From assembly GCA_000277445.1 (NCBI GenBank), contig AJWJ01000100.1, positions 1 through 56,940 on the forward strand: a DNA stretch of 56,940 bases, given 5' to 3'. The position numbers were made by a program, and so were the translations under genes. Numbering within the stretch: position 1 is the first letter of the stretch; every line of letters begins with the position of its first letter. Positions 1-11,175 of the stretch are shown piece after piece. The notes under the pieces were generated by a model. The model was not told the DNA's origin. It saw only the letters and a program-made list of their open reading frames with translations, and ran no database searches. The stretch is from Polysphondylium violaceum. Taxonomy: Eukaryota > Evosea > Eumycetozoa > Dictyosteliales > Dictyosteliaceae.

Positions 1-706
1 GTAAAAAAAAAAAAAAAAAAAAAATTAAGATGAGTGAAGAGATGGGGGTGTGAATGAATAAAACTAAACTAAACTAAAAAAACACGATTTTTGTATTTGT
101 GTTTGCAACGAAATGACGTAAAGAATATAGATTTAAAAATTTAATTAAAAATTTTAATTTGTGGAGCTGATGAGTTTACGATTTGTTGTTGTTGGTATTT
201 AAATCAGTGCTTAAAAAATGGAAATATTAAAGAGCTGATGGTGACAAATATATTATTATATTGTTATGTCTCTCCTATGCTTTTGGGTGTTTGTTTGAAT
301 TCTTTTTTTTGAATTTATCATCACACGAAATTTTTTCGTCTTGATGTTGATTTTTGTTTTTTTTTTAATTTTTTTTTTTTAATTTTTTTTTTTTCATTGA
401 TTCCCTTTTACCATAACCGAGAGTCTTAATCATATGATTATGTGTTTTATGTCCTAAAATGTCAAAATCTACAGATTTTTATTAATTTTTCAACACATAT
501 ATTTCCAAATTAGATTCTATCTCACCTACAGAACCAATAATAATAATATAATAATGATATGAGTATCCATATGTTTTTTTATAATATTTTATTTTTTATT
601 TTTTTCAACTTGAAGGAAATTGTTGAGTGTCGTGCGCGGAATATGTCTATGGAAAAAAAGAGCATGATGCACATTTGTGCATATAGATAAATAATACAAA
701 GTCGGA
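1..706. other. Intergenic, downstream of the surface-protein gene
   Basis: AT-rich stretch with long A and T runs and no open frame of note. It lies at the 3' side of the leftward gene that begins at 2605. A pair of short motifs, CTGATGA near 167 and CTGA near 233, resembles C/D snoRNA boxes, but no terminal stem supports it. Confidence 0.6.
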
Positions 707-2605
707 TTAGATGAGGGCTAAATAAATGGAGATGATGGCAGGTACTATAAATGAGCAGAGGGATACAATGGTTTTGATGGCATTGTTGTATTTGACATAG
801 ACGAGATAATTGGGATTGGTAAAGAATAATTGTCTGCCAGAGAAATTGTCGGGAATATCACAACATACAACACTTTGTTGATCAATGAGAACAGAGCCAT
901 TCCATACTTGATAGGGATCGATGTTCCAACAGTTTTCCAATACGTCTCCTTCATTGGACTTAATTGTGAGAATGACTTGACCTTGATCGTTGGTTCTAAA
1001 CAATTGATATCCACGAGATACCAATAATCTATCGGGTTTATCAATAGTGTTGTCTCTATTTTGGGCATAGAGTTTAGTGTTTTCACTGTTGAATGAAAGG
1101 ATTTTGGTGTCTACAATCTCGGGTTTGCCCCAGAATTGATAAACATTGGTAATAAAGCCATTGGGTGCAGAGGGATCAGAGGTATTCATGAAAAAGTAAT
1201 CTGATGAACGAACTTCTCTAGTGTTGGCTGAGCTTAGTGCAAAACCAACGTCAAAATAATTACTAGATACAGTGGCATAGTTGATTGGAGTGGTAGTGTT
1301 TGCTAAAAACAAATTATAATTTAAACCAAAGCTACCAAAGAAAGTACCTTTGGCGTGGACAGTATAGTTGTATGGAGAGGTTTCGTATTCAATGGTCATA
1401 TCTTTAATTAAACCAGTTCCATAGGTAATAGATGCGACATTTGATTTATAACTGTCCAATGAGACTTGAATGTTTTTGGTGCCCAAATATAAAGTAGGTG
1501 GGTAGAATTGAATAATTCTTGGGCCATAAAATACAATAATAGTATTTTTACCATCAACAGTCATTGTTCTATCTTTACCTTCAAAATATAAACCGGTGAT
1601 GTTGGTGAGTACAGCTGGATTAGCAATTTTTGGTAAAACTTCTAAAATAATTGGATCTTTTATAATCATTAAATATTAGTATTGGTTTAAAAAATGTTTA
1701 CATTTCCTCTAAAACTTACTAAAATGTTGATCAATTCTAATTGAAAAAGTCTTCCATTGAAGAATGATATAATGTAAATTACAAGAGGCATTTAGTTGTA
1801 CATTAACGATTGAATTACTTTCCAATACATTGAAATCCAATTGTGATTTACCGACAAAGAGTTTCATATTGGAATATGAGAAAGTAGCTGGTAGTTGTTT
1901 CATAGAGATATTGAATCTATCCAATTTAATACCGGCAAATGTGGCAAGAGCAAATTGGTATACAACACTTGTAGAAATGGTTATTTGGGTGTTTGGAAGA
2001 CTGAGTAAAACCAAAACTTTACCAGATTTGGCATTGGCAAGACTGCAAGAGAGTACTTCACCACTAGTGGCATCATATGTACAGGATTTGGTATTGTCTG
2101 TTACTACACCAGTAGTACTGTTGACAAAGGATTGAGTAAGTTTTTGGATATTGGTACCACTGATAAGCATTGGTGTGGGATTTGAAATATCAATAAATGA
2201 AGAAACAGAGGTGAGCGAAAAGTCTATGGAAGGGCTTTCAAATACAAATGAATCAGTGTTTTTCATGCCAAAAATTTGGATAAAGTTTGGTAACAATTGA
2301 CCATTACCCAAGATGGTTTTAAAGTCAACTGCTGGTATTTTAACCAAAGTATTTGATCCACTTACAAAGGCAGTGTAATTTAAACCTGTTTTGGTGAGAG
2401 TTGTATCTTTATTCAAATTTACATATAAGCCAGTAAAAGTTTTGTTGAGAGCATAATCTTTTCCGCTCAAATAAAAAGATAAATCATTTGAAACCAAATC
2501 ATAGGCCAAAGAGGTCATTTGAACTACAGTTTGTGAATATACAACATTATTATTATTTACCATAAATATGGTTAATAATAAACAAATAAATAAATAAAAT
2601 TTCAT
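707..2605 (-). CDS. Secreted, probably GPI-anchored dictyostelid surface protein
   Basis: Two exons, complement(1720..2605) and complement(707..1656), joined across a 63-bp intron with GTAAGT donor and AAAAG acceptor; the join gives HFNPIILEV and a 611-residue product. The first 24 residues are a clear signal peptide (hydrophobic core LFICLLLTIFMV, then SQT). The last 20 or so residues are hydrophobic with no charged tail after KYNNAIK, which fits a GPI-attachment signal better than a transmembrane helix with a cytosolic end. The ectodomain is rich in Thr, Ser, Asn and beta-prone segments with many N-x-S/T sites, and may consist of IPT/TIG-like beta-sandwich repeats, but I do not recognise a defined family. 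The role is unknown; adhesion or recognition at the cell surface is inference only. Confidence 0.75.
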
Positions 2606-3516
2606 TTTACAAAATATTTAAGTTCTTAGGTCGTCCCCAAAAAAAAAAAAAAAAAAAAAAAGACAAAAAAAAAATAAAATAGAAATTATCTCTCTTTTGA
2701 AGATAAGTGTAGGATACAAAAAAATAAATAGGGACGAGTTGAATTAAAATAAAATAATGAGAGACTCGGCAAAAAATAATTTATTGATGGTACCATACAA
2801 CGGATACATTTTTTTTTTCATACCAAAAAAAAAAAAAGTAAAAAAAAAAAATATATAATTGCCCTCAATTATTGGGCAACACAAAAGATATTATTAATAC
2901 GATAATGCGTCTTTTGGTTGATTGTAGGTGCAATGAGCGAGCATAGATTTTAGTCCTCATCTTTTTTTTCTTTTTTTTTTTTCTTTTCATTGCGATTGGT
3001 CACCTACGATTAGTTAATAATCAAAAAGTCCAATCACAAGAGATATTATCCCCATTAAATATGCGAGACTTGAGGGAGATTGTATATTTTAGACGAAATT
3101 GTGATTATTAATCCCCGATTGATCGAGGAATCTCAACTAACCTCTTTTCGTACTTGACCAAAACATTCAATAAGGAGGGAAAAAAAAAAAAACCATCCAA
3201 AAAAAATATCCTTTTTGTTTTATTTTTTCACTTTGCAAAGATCCAAATCCCAATCAAAATATGAACTTCCTTGAAAGTTTTTTCAAAAAGTATTTAAAAT
3301 TTTTTAGATATTTTTTTCCCAAATGGCTCTCTGGGACAAAATAAAAAAAAAAAACAAAAACTAATTTTCACAAACATTTTTCTAAAATAAAAAAAAAATC
3401 TAAAAAATTAAAAAATGTTTTTCTGAGGCCCTCAATGCGGCAAGGCGTGGGCGACAGTTCTTGTTTTTTTTTTTCTTACACTTATGACATTGTAAATTAA
3501 ATAAAGATAATTAAAA
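2606..3516. promoter_or_regulatory. Divergent promoter region
   Basis: This 0.9-kb gap separates two diverging genes, so it should hold both promoters. It contains long A/T runs at both flanks and a more complex core at about 2930-3180, including GATTGG and CCAATC elements near 2996 and 3029 and a short GATTA/TAATC palindrome near 3010. I see no coding frame. Confidence 0.45.
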
Positions 3517-4476
3517 ATGTTGAAATTGAATCAATTGACTTTATTATTTGTATGCTTTGCAGCATTATGTGCTGTTATTGTTGCAGACTCATCATCTTCA
3601 GATGAAGCATACCCATGTCCATTTTATAGACCATTAACTGTTACCAATCCACCATTAAGTGGTAGCGATGTATATATACTCCAAAATTTCTTGACTAGAA
3701 ATCCACTCTTTTTAGATCTTCAATTAACTAGCCAATTTGATGAAGCTACCTCTGCTGCTTTGGCTAAATTCCAAACTATGAATTCAATGTATGTGTGTTT
3801 TTGAGAGAGTTTTATTATAACAGCAAAATATATTAACATATCATTGTTATCTAGCGTCACAGCATCACCAGGTGATTTAGATTTAAACACAGCAAATCAA
3901 CTCTTAGAGATTTGTAGTGATGATGGATATGTTGACAATGGCACCATTCCACCTGGATTCAAATATAAAGTATTTGTACCAGTATACAGAAACAGATCCA
4001 TTGAAACTACTGCCACCCTCTATGACAGCAACATGAATACATTATTACAATTTACAGTCAGAACTCATGGCCAAAATGTCAATGAAACAGGTGAAGCTCA
4101 AAATCAATTCTGCAACAATGGTTACACCCCAACCGGTCTCATGACCTTTGATCTCAATTCACCAGAACCAGATCCCGTCAGTTTTGGTCCATACCCAGTC
4201 AACAGAGCCGTCCAAGGTATTGCCGGTAATGCCTTTATTGTTATCTCTAATATCAGAGATGGCATTCTTATGCACACCGGTGAATGGCCAGGTTGGAACC
4301 CATCACTCCCAATGCCAAACTCTCACGGTTGCATTCATGGCCATCCAACAGACATTGACACCGTTCAACAAATTTTAACCACCAAACTTGGTGTTGGTAT
4401 TAGAGAAAACATGTACACCGCCGTACCCTATTTACATCAACCACAAGGTATCTTGTCTATTCAATTAATGGACTAA
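3517..4476 (+). CDS. Secreted peptidoglycan-binding / L,D-transpeptidase (YkuD-fold) protein
   Basis: Exons 3517..3788 and 3855..4476; intron 66 bp (GTATGT...ATCTAG); 297 residues. Residues 1-23 are a signal peptide. Residues about 40-105 fit a peptidoglycan-binding type 1 helical domain (VYILQNFL, FDEATSAALAKFQ). The rest is a YkuD domain: TPTGLMTF strand, then the family signature H-x(15)-S-H-G-C-I at His231, Ser247, His248, Gly249 and Cys250, with Cys250 the expected nucleophile. The residue after SHGCI is His rather than the usual Arg or Asn. In bacteria this fold cross-links peptidoglycan by attacking L,D or D,D peptide bonds. Dictyostelids make no peptidoglycan but eat bacteria, so a secreted or phagosomal activity on prey wall is the obvious inference. 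The intron and codon use are like its neighbours, so this is a resident gene and not contamination; origin by transfer from bacteria is likely but not shown here. Confidence 0.85.
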
Positions 4477-5654
4477 AATAATTTAATGTCATTTAAGATA
4501 ATTAATCAACACTCTTAATCTTGTGCTTTATTTATAAATAATTTGCATTTATATCTTTTTTTCATTTTTATCCTTTTAAAGTAATTTTCTTTTTATTATA
4601 AAAATACTATTATTATATTTATGAGATTATTGCTATCTATAGATAAAGAAAAAACAAAAATAATTTGTAAGTTCATTCGACGATTATTAGTGATAATTAT
4701 CACAAAAAAGACATTTATACTTTTATTTTAAATAAACAACAATCATATGATCTTTAGCCAATTATGAAAAAAAAACAATGGTAAAAAAAAAACAAAAATT
4801 AAAAAAAATAAAAATAAAAATAAATCGGAAATTATTTATAGTTTTTATTCAAAAAAAACATTTATCAACGATCTGGGTAAACGCTGTCAATGAGATTTGG
4901 GAAATAGAAAAAACATTCATACATTCACACACACCATTAAATATATATTCACAACCCCTCCACACACTCATTTTTCAAACACACACACATTTCACACACA
5001 TTACGTATTTATTTATAAATATCTAAAACTTTTTTTCTTTATTTTTGAATCTTCTCCTCTTAAATAGTCCACTAGTATATAGTAATAGAGATAGATAGTC
5101 ACAGACACTCAATAGTAGTAATTAGTTCAATATTTTATCTTAATTGCCGTGTACTCTGCTTATATAGCTGCTACTTTAGTAAGGATTTTCAATTCAAACA
5201 AATTATTTCAGTAGCAGCAGTCGTAGTAGTAGTTGTGGATATTTATTTATAGCAATTTTGATATATTGTGCATATTTTTTTTTTTTTTTCTAATTTTTGT
5301 CATATTCAAAATTAAATTTTTAATTAAATAACTTTTTTTGTAATCTATAGAAATTTAGATTATTTTTTTTTAACTAAATTGTATATACAATCATCCTCAT
5401 CATCATCATCACCCACACTTGCATTTACATTTTTTCATTACCTTAATCATATCATCATTCGTATTTGTATTTAGACCATCTTTTTTTTTATTTTTTAATT
5501 TTTGTGTGTTTTACACCTTTTTTATTATTTTTATTTTTATTTATTTGAAATATTTAAGTAGATAAACTCTATTTTACACTATATTGTTATTTATCATTTA
5601 TTCATATTCAATATATCATTACCGAGTATATAAAATAATTATTTAATTGATAAA
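4477..5654. other. Long intergenic region upstream of the NT-C2 gene
   Basis: 1.2 kb without a supported gene. It has A-rich DNA around 4760-4830, a CA-rich stretch at about 4925-5005 (repeated ACACAC and CACACA), TAG-rich sequence at 5080-5235 and T-rich DNA before 5655. A short open frame at 4778-5026 is Lys/Ile/His-rich low complexity and I do not accept it. The region probably carries the promoter and 5' UTR of the gene at 5655. Confidence 0.5.
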
Positions 5655-7938
5655 ATGATAAAAGGAATCAAAGGTGGATTATCTCATGCCAGAAAAGATA
5701 AAATTAAAATACAGTATGACATTGAATTAAAATCAATCATCAATGTTTGCAATGATATTGTTGGACAGGATATTTCTATTAAATGGGAAAGAGGTAAAAA
5801 ATTTAAAGGTCAAACCAAGGAATGCAAAGTAGTTAAATTTCAATCACCACCAACAACAGCACCAACAAGTCCAACATCGTCATCACCATCAAAAACTACA
5901 CCCGACACTGAAAAAGATCCTGCTGGTATAGTTAAAAATAATCCAAAAATCATTACCAGTGGTGTTGGATCTCAACAACAACATGTTGGCAAAAAGAATG
6001 ACGCTTTAGCAGCCCCCATTCCATTGGTCCATTCAGTCTCTACAGGTTCAATTCCAACAATCACTCCTCAAAAATATGATCATTCTACTCTTTTAACACC
6101 AAATATTAATTATAAAAGTCACTCAAGAAATAGTTCAGCTACTGGAGATTCAGCTCATGAAGCAAGCAATATTTCTGCCACTACTGGTAGTCATTCTATG
6201 CTCTCTAGAAAACAAAGTAAATTATTATTAGGTAATCGAATAGATGGTACAAATTCTTTATTAGGTGGCGATGGTGTAGTTTGCTTAACAAATTGTGACA
6301 AAATTACTTTTAGAGTTACATTATTCTCTTCTACCACTCATTCCAAACAAGATTATTCATTACATCCAAATTATGAACAAAAATTACTATATATTTATTT
6401 ATTAAATGTAAGTCTTATTTATTATTGTGTTTTGGTGTGGTATAGATAGATATCTGATTTTCAAGATTTAAAAAATTATATATCTATATAATCTCCATTT
6501 TTTTTTTTTTGTACAAAATTAATATTAACACACCATAAATTATTATCAACTATTTAGAAAAACAATGTTTTATGTCATACTAGTATTGATTTATCTTTAC
6601 ATACAGAAGATCATGGATCCATCGTTCAAGTTCCTTTTCCTTCCTCCTCACCAAATCAACCTACTTTACATGTATGTAATTTAATTTTAATTTTATATTC
6701 TTTTTAAATTTAAAACAAAATATTAATATTAATAATAATAATAATAAATATTAATAATATTAATAATAATAATAATATAGATGAATATTAAAACAGATTT
6801 TTTGAAATACAATGATAAAACTATTATAAAAGCTTCGCCTGAAATGGTATCTAAAAAAGATATTTTAGGTAGTATTTCGCCAAATGGGGCCAATAAATTA
6901 ATTGAAATAGAAGGTGAAGTTTATATTGTAGATAGAAATAATAATAGTAGTAGCAATAATAATAATAGTAGCACAGCACCAGTCACTAGCGGTAGTAGTA
7001 ATAATAAAAATAAAATAGCCAAAAAAATCCAAGAGAATAGTAATTTACCAATTCCAATAATTTCAACATCAAACAAAAGTAATTCTGAAATGGAAGAATT
7101 GGCAGCACATCCTACAATTAGCGACAACTCTTATTCTGGCCAAACCACTAGTTGGGATGATTACACAGAGACCGAACCAATTTCGAAGACTATGGACGAA
7201 TTGAATCACAATCATTTGATATCAATGAAAAACAATGAGATCAAAGAATTGAATATGAAAATCAAAGACCTTCAAGAGGAAATCAATGGAAATCAAAGAT
7301 TGCATCAATCTCTATTGTCGGTCATTGAAGATTGTAAATCAAAGGTTATGGAATACGAAGAAAGTGTATATAGAGCTCAAAGTTTGGAAAACTTTGTAAA
7401 GAATCAATTAATTTTAGAAAGATTTGAATTTAAAAAGAAAATTAAACAATTGGCAACAAAATATAGTAGTCCAAATGCCCCATTGTCACCAATAGATTCA
7501 AATCCAAACACACCCACTGGCTTATCACTGGTTAAGAAAGAATTGGAGGAAAAGAATAAAATCATTGTAGAAAAGGAAAAGAATATTGAAAACATCACCA
7601 TTTTGCTCGACAGTGAAAAGGCAGAAAAGGAACAAATTATTGTTAAACATAAACAAGCTTTACAAGAAAATGAAGAACATTTAAAGAAATTGGAAAAACT
7701 AAAGGAAACTATTGATAAGTTGGCAAAAGAATCAAATGATAGAAATTTAATAGTTGAAAATGAAGCTAGAAAGAAAGCAGCTGCCAACCATACTGTTTCA
7801 AAAGATAAATCATTCAAAGATCATTTAATTGAAGCTGCCAAACAAAAGTATCCATCTCTTTTATATAATCCAGTCTTGGCATGGTCTTTTGCAATTTTCT
7901 GCTTTGCAATGTTTGTTTTAAAATCATTTGAATGCTAA
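5655..7938 (+). CDS. NT-C2 domain, coiled-coil, tail-anchored protein
   Basis: Three exons, 5655..6407, 6558..6671 and 6781..7938, all in phase 0; 674 residues. The N terminus (KIKIQYDIELKSIINVC) and the later strands (ITFRVTLF; LYIYLLNKNNVLCHTSIDL; LHMNIKTDFLKY) match the NT-C2 (EEIG1/EHBP1 type) domain, a C2-like membrane-binding fold. Between these halves sits a low-complexity Pro/Ser/Thr insertion at residues about 60-205. After the domain come Asn/Ser-rich linkers, then long coiled coils (about residues 430-530 and 540-640). The protein ends in one hydrophobic helix, LAWSFAIFCFAMFVL, followed by KSFEC, which is a tail-anchor layout. EHBP1-type proteins link membranes to Rab GTPases and actin; a tethering role here is inference. 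The extra ATG at 6781 is internal, because the upstream exons complete the fold. Confidence 0.8.
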
Positions 7939-8141
7939 TCATAATTGTATCTAGTTAGTTGTTGATTAATCGACACTGTAAATCATTATTTAGAAATTAT
8001 TTGTACAAAAAAAAGTTCATTCCTATTTATAAATAGGAAATAAAAGATTTTAAAAAAACAACATTATTAATATTGTTTGTGTCATTTATTTCAATAGATA
8101 GAGAGATAGGATGATAATGATACAATTTATTTATTTAAATT

Positions 8142-10906
8142 CTATTTAGAGGTGGTAGTACAATTTATCTTTAATTTTTCTTGGATGGCTTCTGGTAAGG
8201 TATCAAATTCAATCATTTTATCAACATTTGGAGTGGAATTTAATTTTGATTCACAAAGCATAATGAGACTTTTAACATTTACATAGAGGGCAATATTATA
8301 GATATAACAAAGATTATCTGGTCTAATATGGGTTCTAATGATTGAGGCACAGAGATCTTTACATCTGGGGAGTTGGTGAAGATCAGAGATTACCAATAAC
8401 TCGAGGCAATCATTGAGAGATGTGGGAATGGCTTGACTATAGAGATAATGGAATAATAAACTGACAGCATTGGGACTGGTTTCCAAGAGATCAATGACAC
8501 GTTTATCTTTTTCAACAAAATTACCAATCAACATTGTCTTGAAATAAGTGGATTGGAGACCTAAAAATACTTTATAAGACTTTACAATTTCAGGAGGTTG
8601 GTCTTCATTAAAGCATCTGAAAGAGATGTCAGAGTAATAGTGAAGGAAATCTTCATTTTTCAAATTGTCAAAGTCTTCCAATAGAGTTGAACCAGGAACA
8701 CTCTTCATCTCCAAGAGATTTTCTTTGTTATGGAAGCACCACAATGCTCTCAATCTGAGGAGTTTTAAATCAAGAGATAATGGTCCCAACTCTTTTGCGG
8801 CTTTGATCAAGTTTGCGTGATCGGTATAGATGTATCGAATCAATACATTGAGAGTTTCAAATTCTTCGACGGGGAAACTTAAATAAATGACATTGTTTAT
8901 AGTTTCACTTGTGACGGTTCTCGTTAATGATAATGCTACTTTGTTGCCTTGATTTGGCGAATCAATTTCTTTTCTTATCAATGTGTCCAAGGTTGGGCAT
9001 CTAGCAGCAACCACTGCTCTATTACACTCGGTAAATCTATCATAAAGGCCATTGGCGATGAATCTTAAATCAGAGAATGGAACATTGGTGTTGTTGTTTA
9101 ATAGCTTAGACATTTCCAAACCAAATGTTTGATGATCCATCGATAAGGAGATCATACTGTTATTACCACCGGCCGAAATTTTAAATACTACAGAGGCATC
9201 TGGGATTTTAACTCTGGTGATTCTGAAATCTCCATGCTCAATAACTGTTCCATTGCCACATTGATTAAATTCATTTGAGCCATATGTTAAAACTTCACCT
9301 TCATTTGTAAGTACAACGACATGTTCATTACCAACCTCTACATTTTGAATACTATAAGAGACAAGATGTTTGGAAATGGTGGGTCTGTCAAAAAATTCAG
9401 TTACACCTCCAAGATAAGGTAATCCTATCTGACTCTTGGCATTACTACCCCAACTCCATATGGTATTTTGCTCGCTAAGGGCCACGGTGAAATTTAGACC
9501 ACATAAAATCTTTTTAATCTTTTGTTCAATTGGAACGATTCTAACTTCAAAACAATTTGAAGTTTTTGAATATAATTGTCTACCCAATCTACCTTTATCA
9601 TTTGAACCAAAAGAATAAACTTCACCTTTGACAGACAACAAAACACTGTGCCAATTGCTGCAAGCAATTTGCGCAATCTTTGCAGCATGGGGGACTTTTC
9701 TTGGAGTTGGTTGGGATAATTGTGAAGTGAATCCTCCGGGAATCACTTGGTATCCGAGTTTGCCCATCAGACCATTACCCCATGAATACACTTGTCCATC
9801 TTGAGTGAGCACCATAGAGTGTTCTTGACCACATGCAATAGATTTTACTAATATTTCAGTAAAAAACTTTAAAACAGTTGGAACTTGTACCACATCAGAT
9901 GTTCCTAAACCCAATCTGCCACCAGATCCATTACCCCAAACATAAAGAGTTGATAAATCATCAAGGGCCATAGAATGATCTTTTCCACAAGCAATTTCTT
10001 TAATAAATTTATTTTTAAATTCTGTTATACCTGTTGGAAGAACATGATCAATTTTTTTAACATGTCCAAGTTTACTATAATAGTATATATTAATAAGTGA
10101 AATATAAAAGTGTATAAAAATAAAAATAGAAATAAATACCCATATGAACATAAACCCCAACTATAAACTGAACCAGTATCAGTAAGACACATGCCAAAAT
10201 TGGAGCCATATTTAATTTGAGTTGGGGCAGATAATTCATCGTTAAAACATAAAGCCTCTGGTTGTTGGATAGTTGTAAGACCACTAATGGGTGAAAAAGT
10301 TTGACCCCAATGATAAATATTTGAATTTGTTTGAATACATTTGGTTCGTAATGAATCTGATAAAGTTGTATGTTTAAGCGATAATGCTATATCTAAAGAT
10401 GTCAATCCTCTACAATCCTTAATTGTATAATCAATATCTAATCCAAGTGCTATAAATTTACTATATGCATCCACTTTATTATATAAAGCACAAATATGAA
10501 TTGGACTCTAAAATATATAATTTTGATTAATAAATTATTTATAAATAAAATACAAATATATACTTACTTCCCCATAAGAATTTACAATATTAATTAATTG
10601 AGTGAATTTTTTAAATCTTGGTAAAAATGAATCAATGGTTCTTAGGAAATCAGTTTGAATCATTACCGATAAAAGTGTTTCGCCCTCTGAATCAACTGCG
10701 GTGAATATTTGAACAAATCTATCATCGTCAGCTATACTTGAAAATTGATAGAAATTATTTTTAAAATACAAGAATGGATGTACATATTCTAAAATATCTT
10801 TTTCTGCTTGTGATAATTGTTGTCCTGTTTTCCCTTTTTGATCATTCTTCGTAATATTAGCGCCCATTGGTGGATCAATCTTTTTCATGAAGTCTCCTTT
10901 CATCAT
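8142..10906 (-). CDS. Ankyrin - RCC1 repeat - BTB protein
   Basis: Exons complement(10568..10906), complement(10140..10507) and complement(8142..10074), with introns of 60 and 65 bp; 879 residues. The joins restore SYGESPIHICALYNK (an ankyrin repeat) and SWGLCSYGKLGHV (an RCC1 repeat). Order: short N-terminal tail, ankyrin repeats (about residues 60-170), RCC1 blades (about 180-520; repeated SWG, GxxHS and YxWGxGxxGxLG motifs), then BTB segments (YSDISFRC, SYKVFLGLQSTYFKTML, LFHYLYSQAIP). BTB proteins of this layout usually act as Cul3 adaptors, with RCC1 and ankyrin parts binding a client or GTPase. The long hydrophobic stretch that an unspliced reading would add near 10100 is intron sequence. 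Confidence 0.85.
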
Positions 10907-11175
10907 TATTACAGTTAATTAATTATCTCTATTTTTATTTTTAAAATATCAATCACAATCCCCACTAGGGATCAAAAAAAAAAAGATTTGAATTTTTTCA
11001 GAAAAAAAAATAAATAAAAATAAATTAAATTAAAAAAAAACTTCTTTTTTTATTTGAAGATTTTTTTTTGAAAATTGTCATATGATTTTGTTTGTGGGGG
11101 TATCACAAATTTGATTCTTGATCTAGATCTATACACAATATTATTATTCTGAATTTCTCTCTGCTATATATAGTT

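Noticed and set aside
160-240. C/D snoRNA-like boxes CTGATGA and CTGA
   Set aside because: The base before TGATGA is not a purine, no terminal stem forms, and no guide stretch could be checked.
4778-5026. Open frame of 82 codons on the plus strand
   Set aside because: Lys/Ile/His/Thr low complexity produced by A-rich and CA-rich DNA; no family, signal or conserved pattern.
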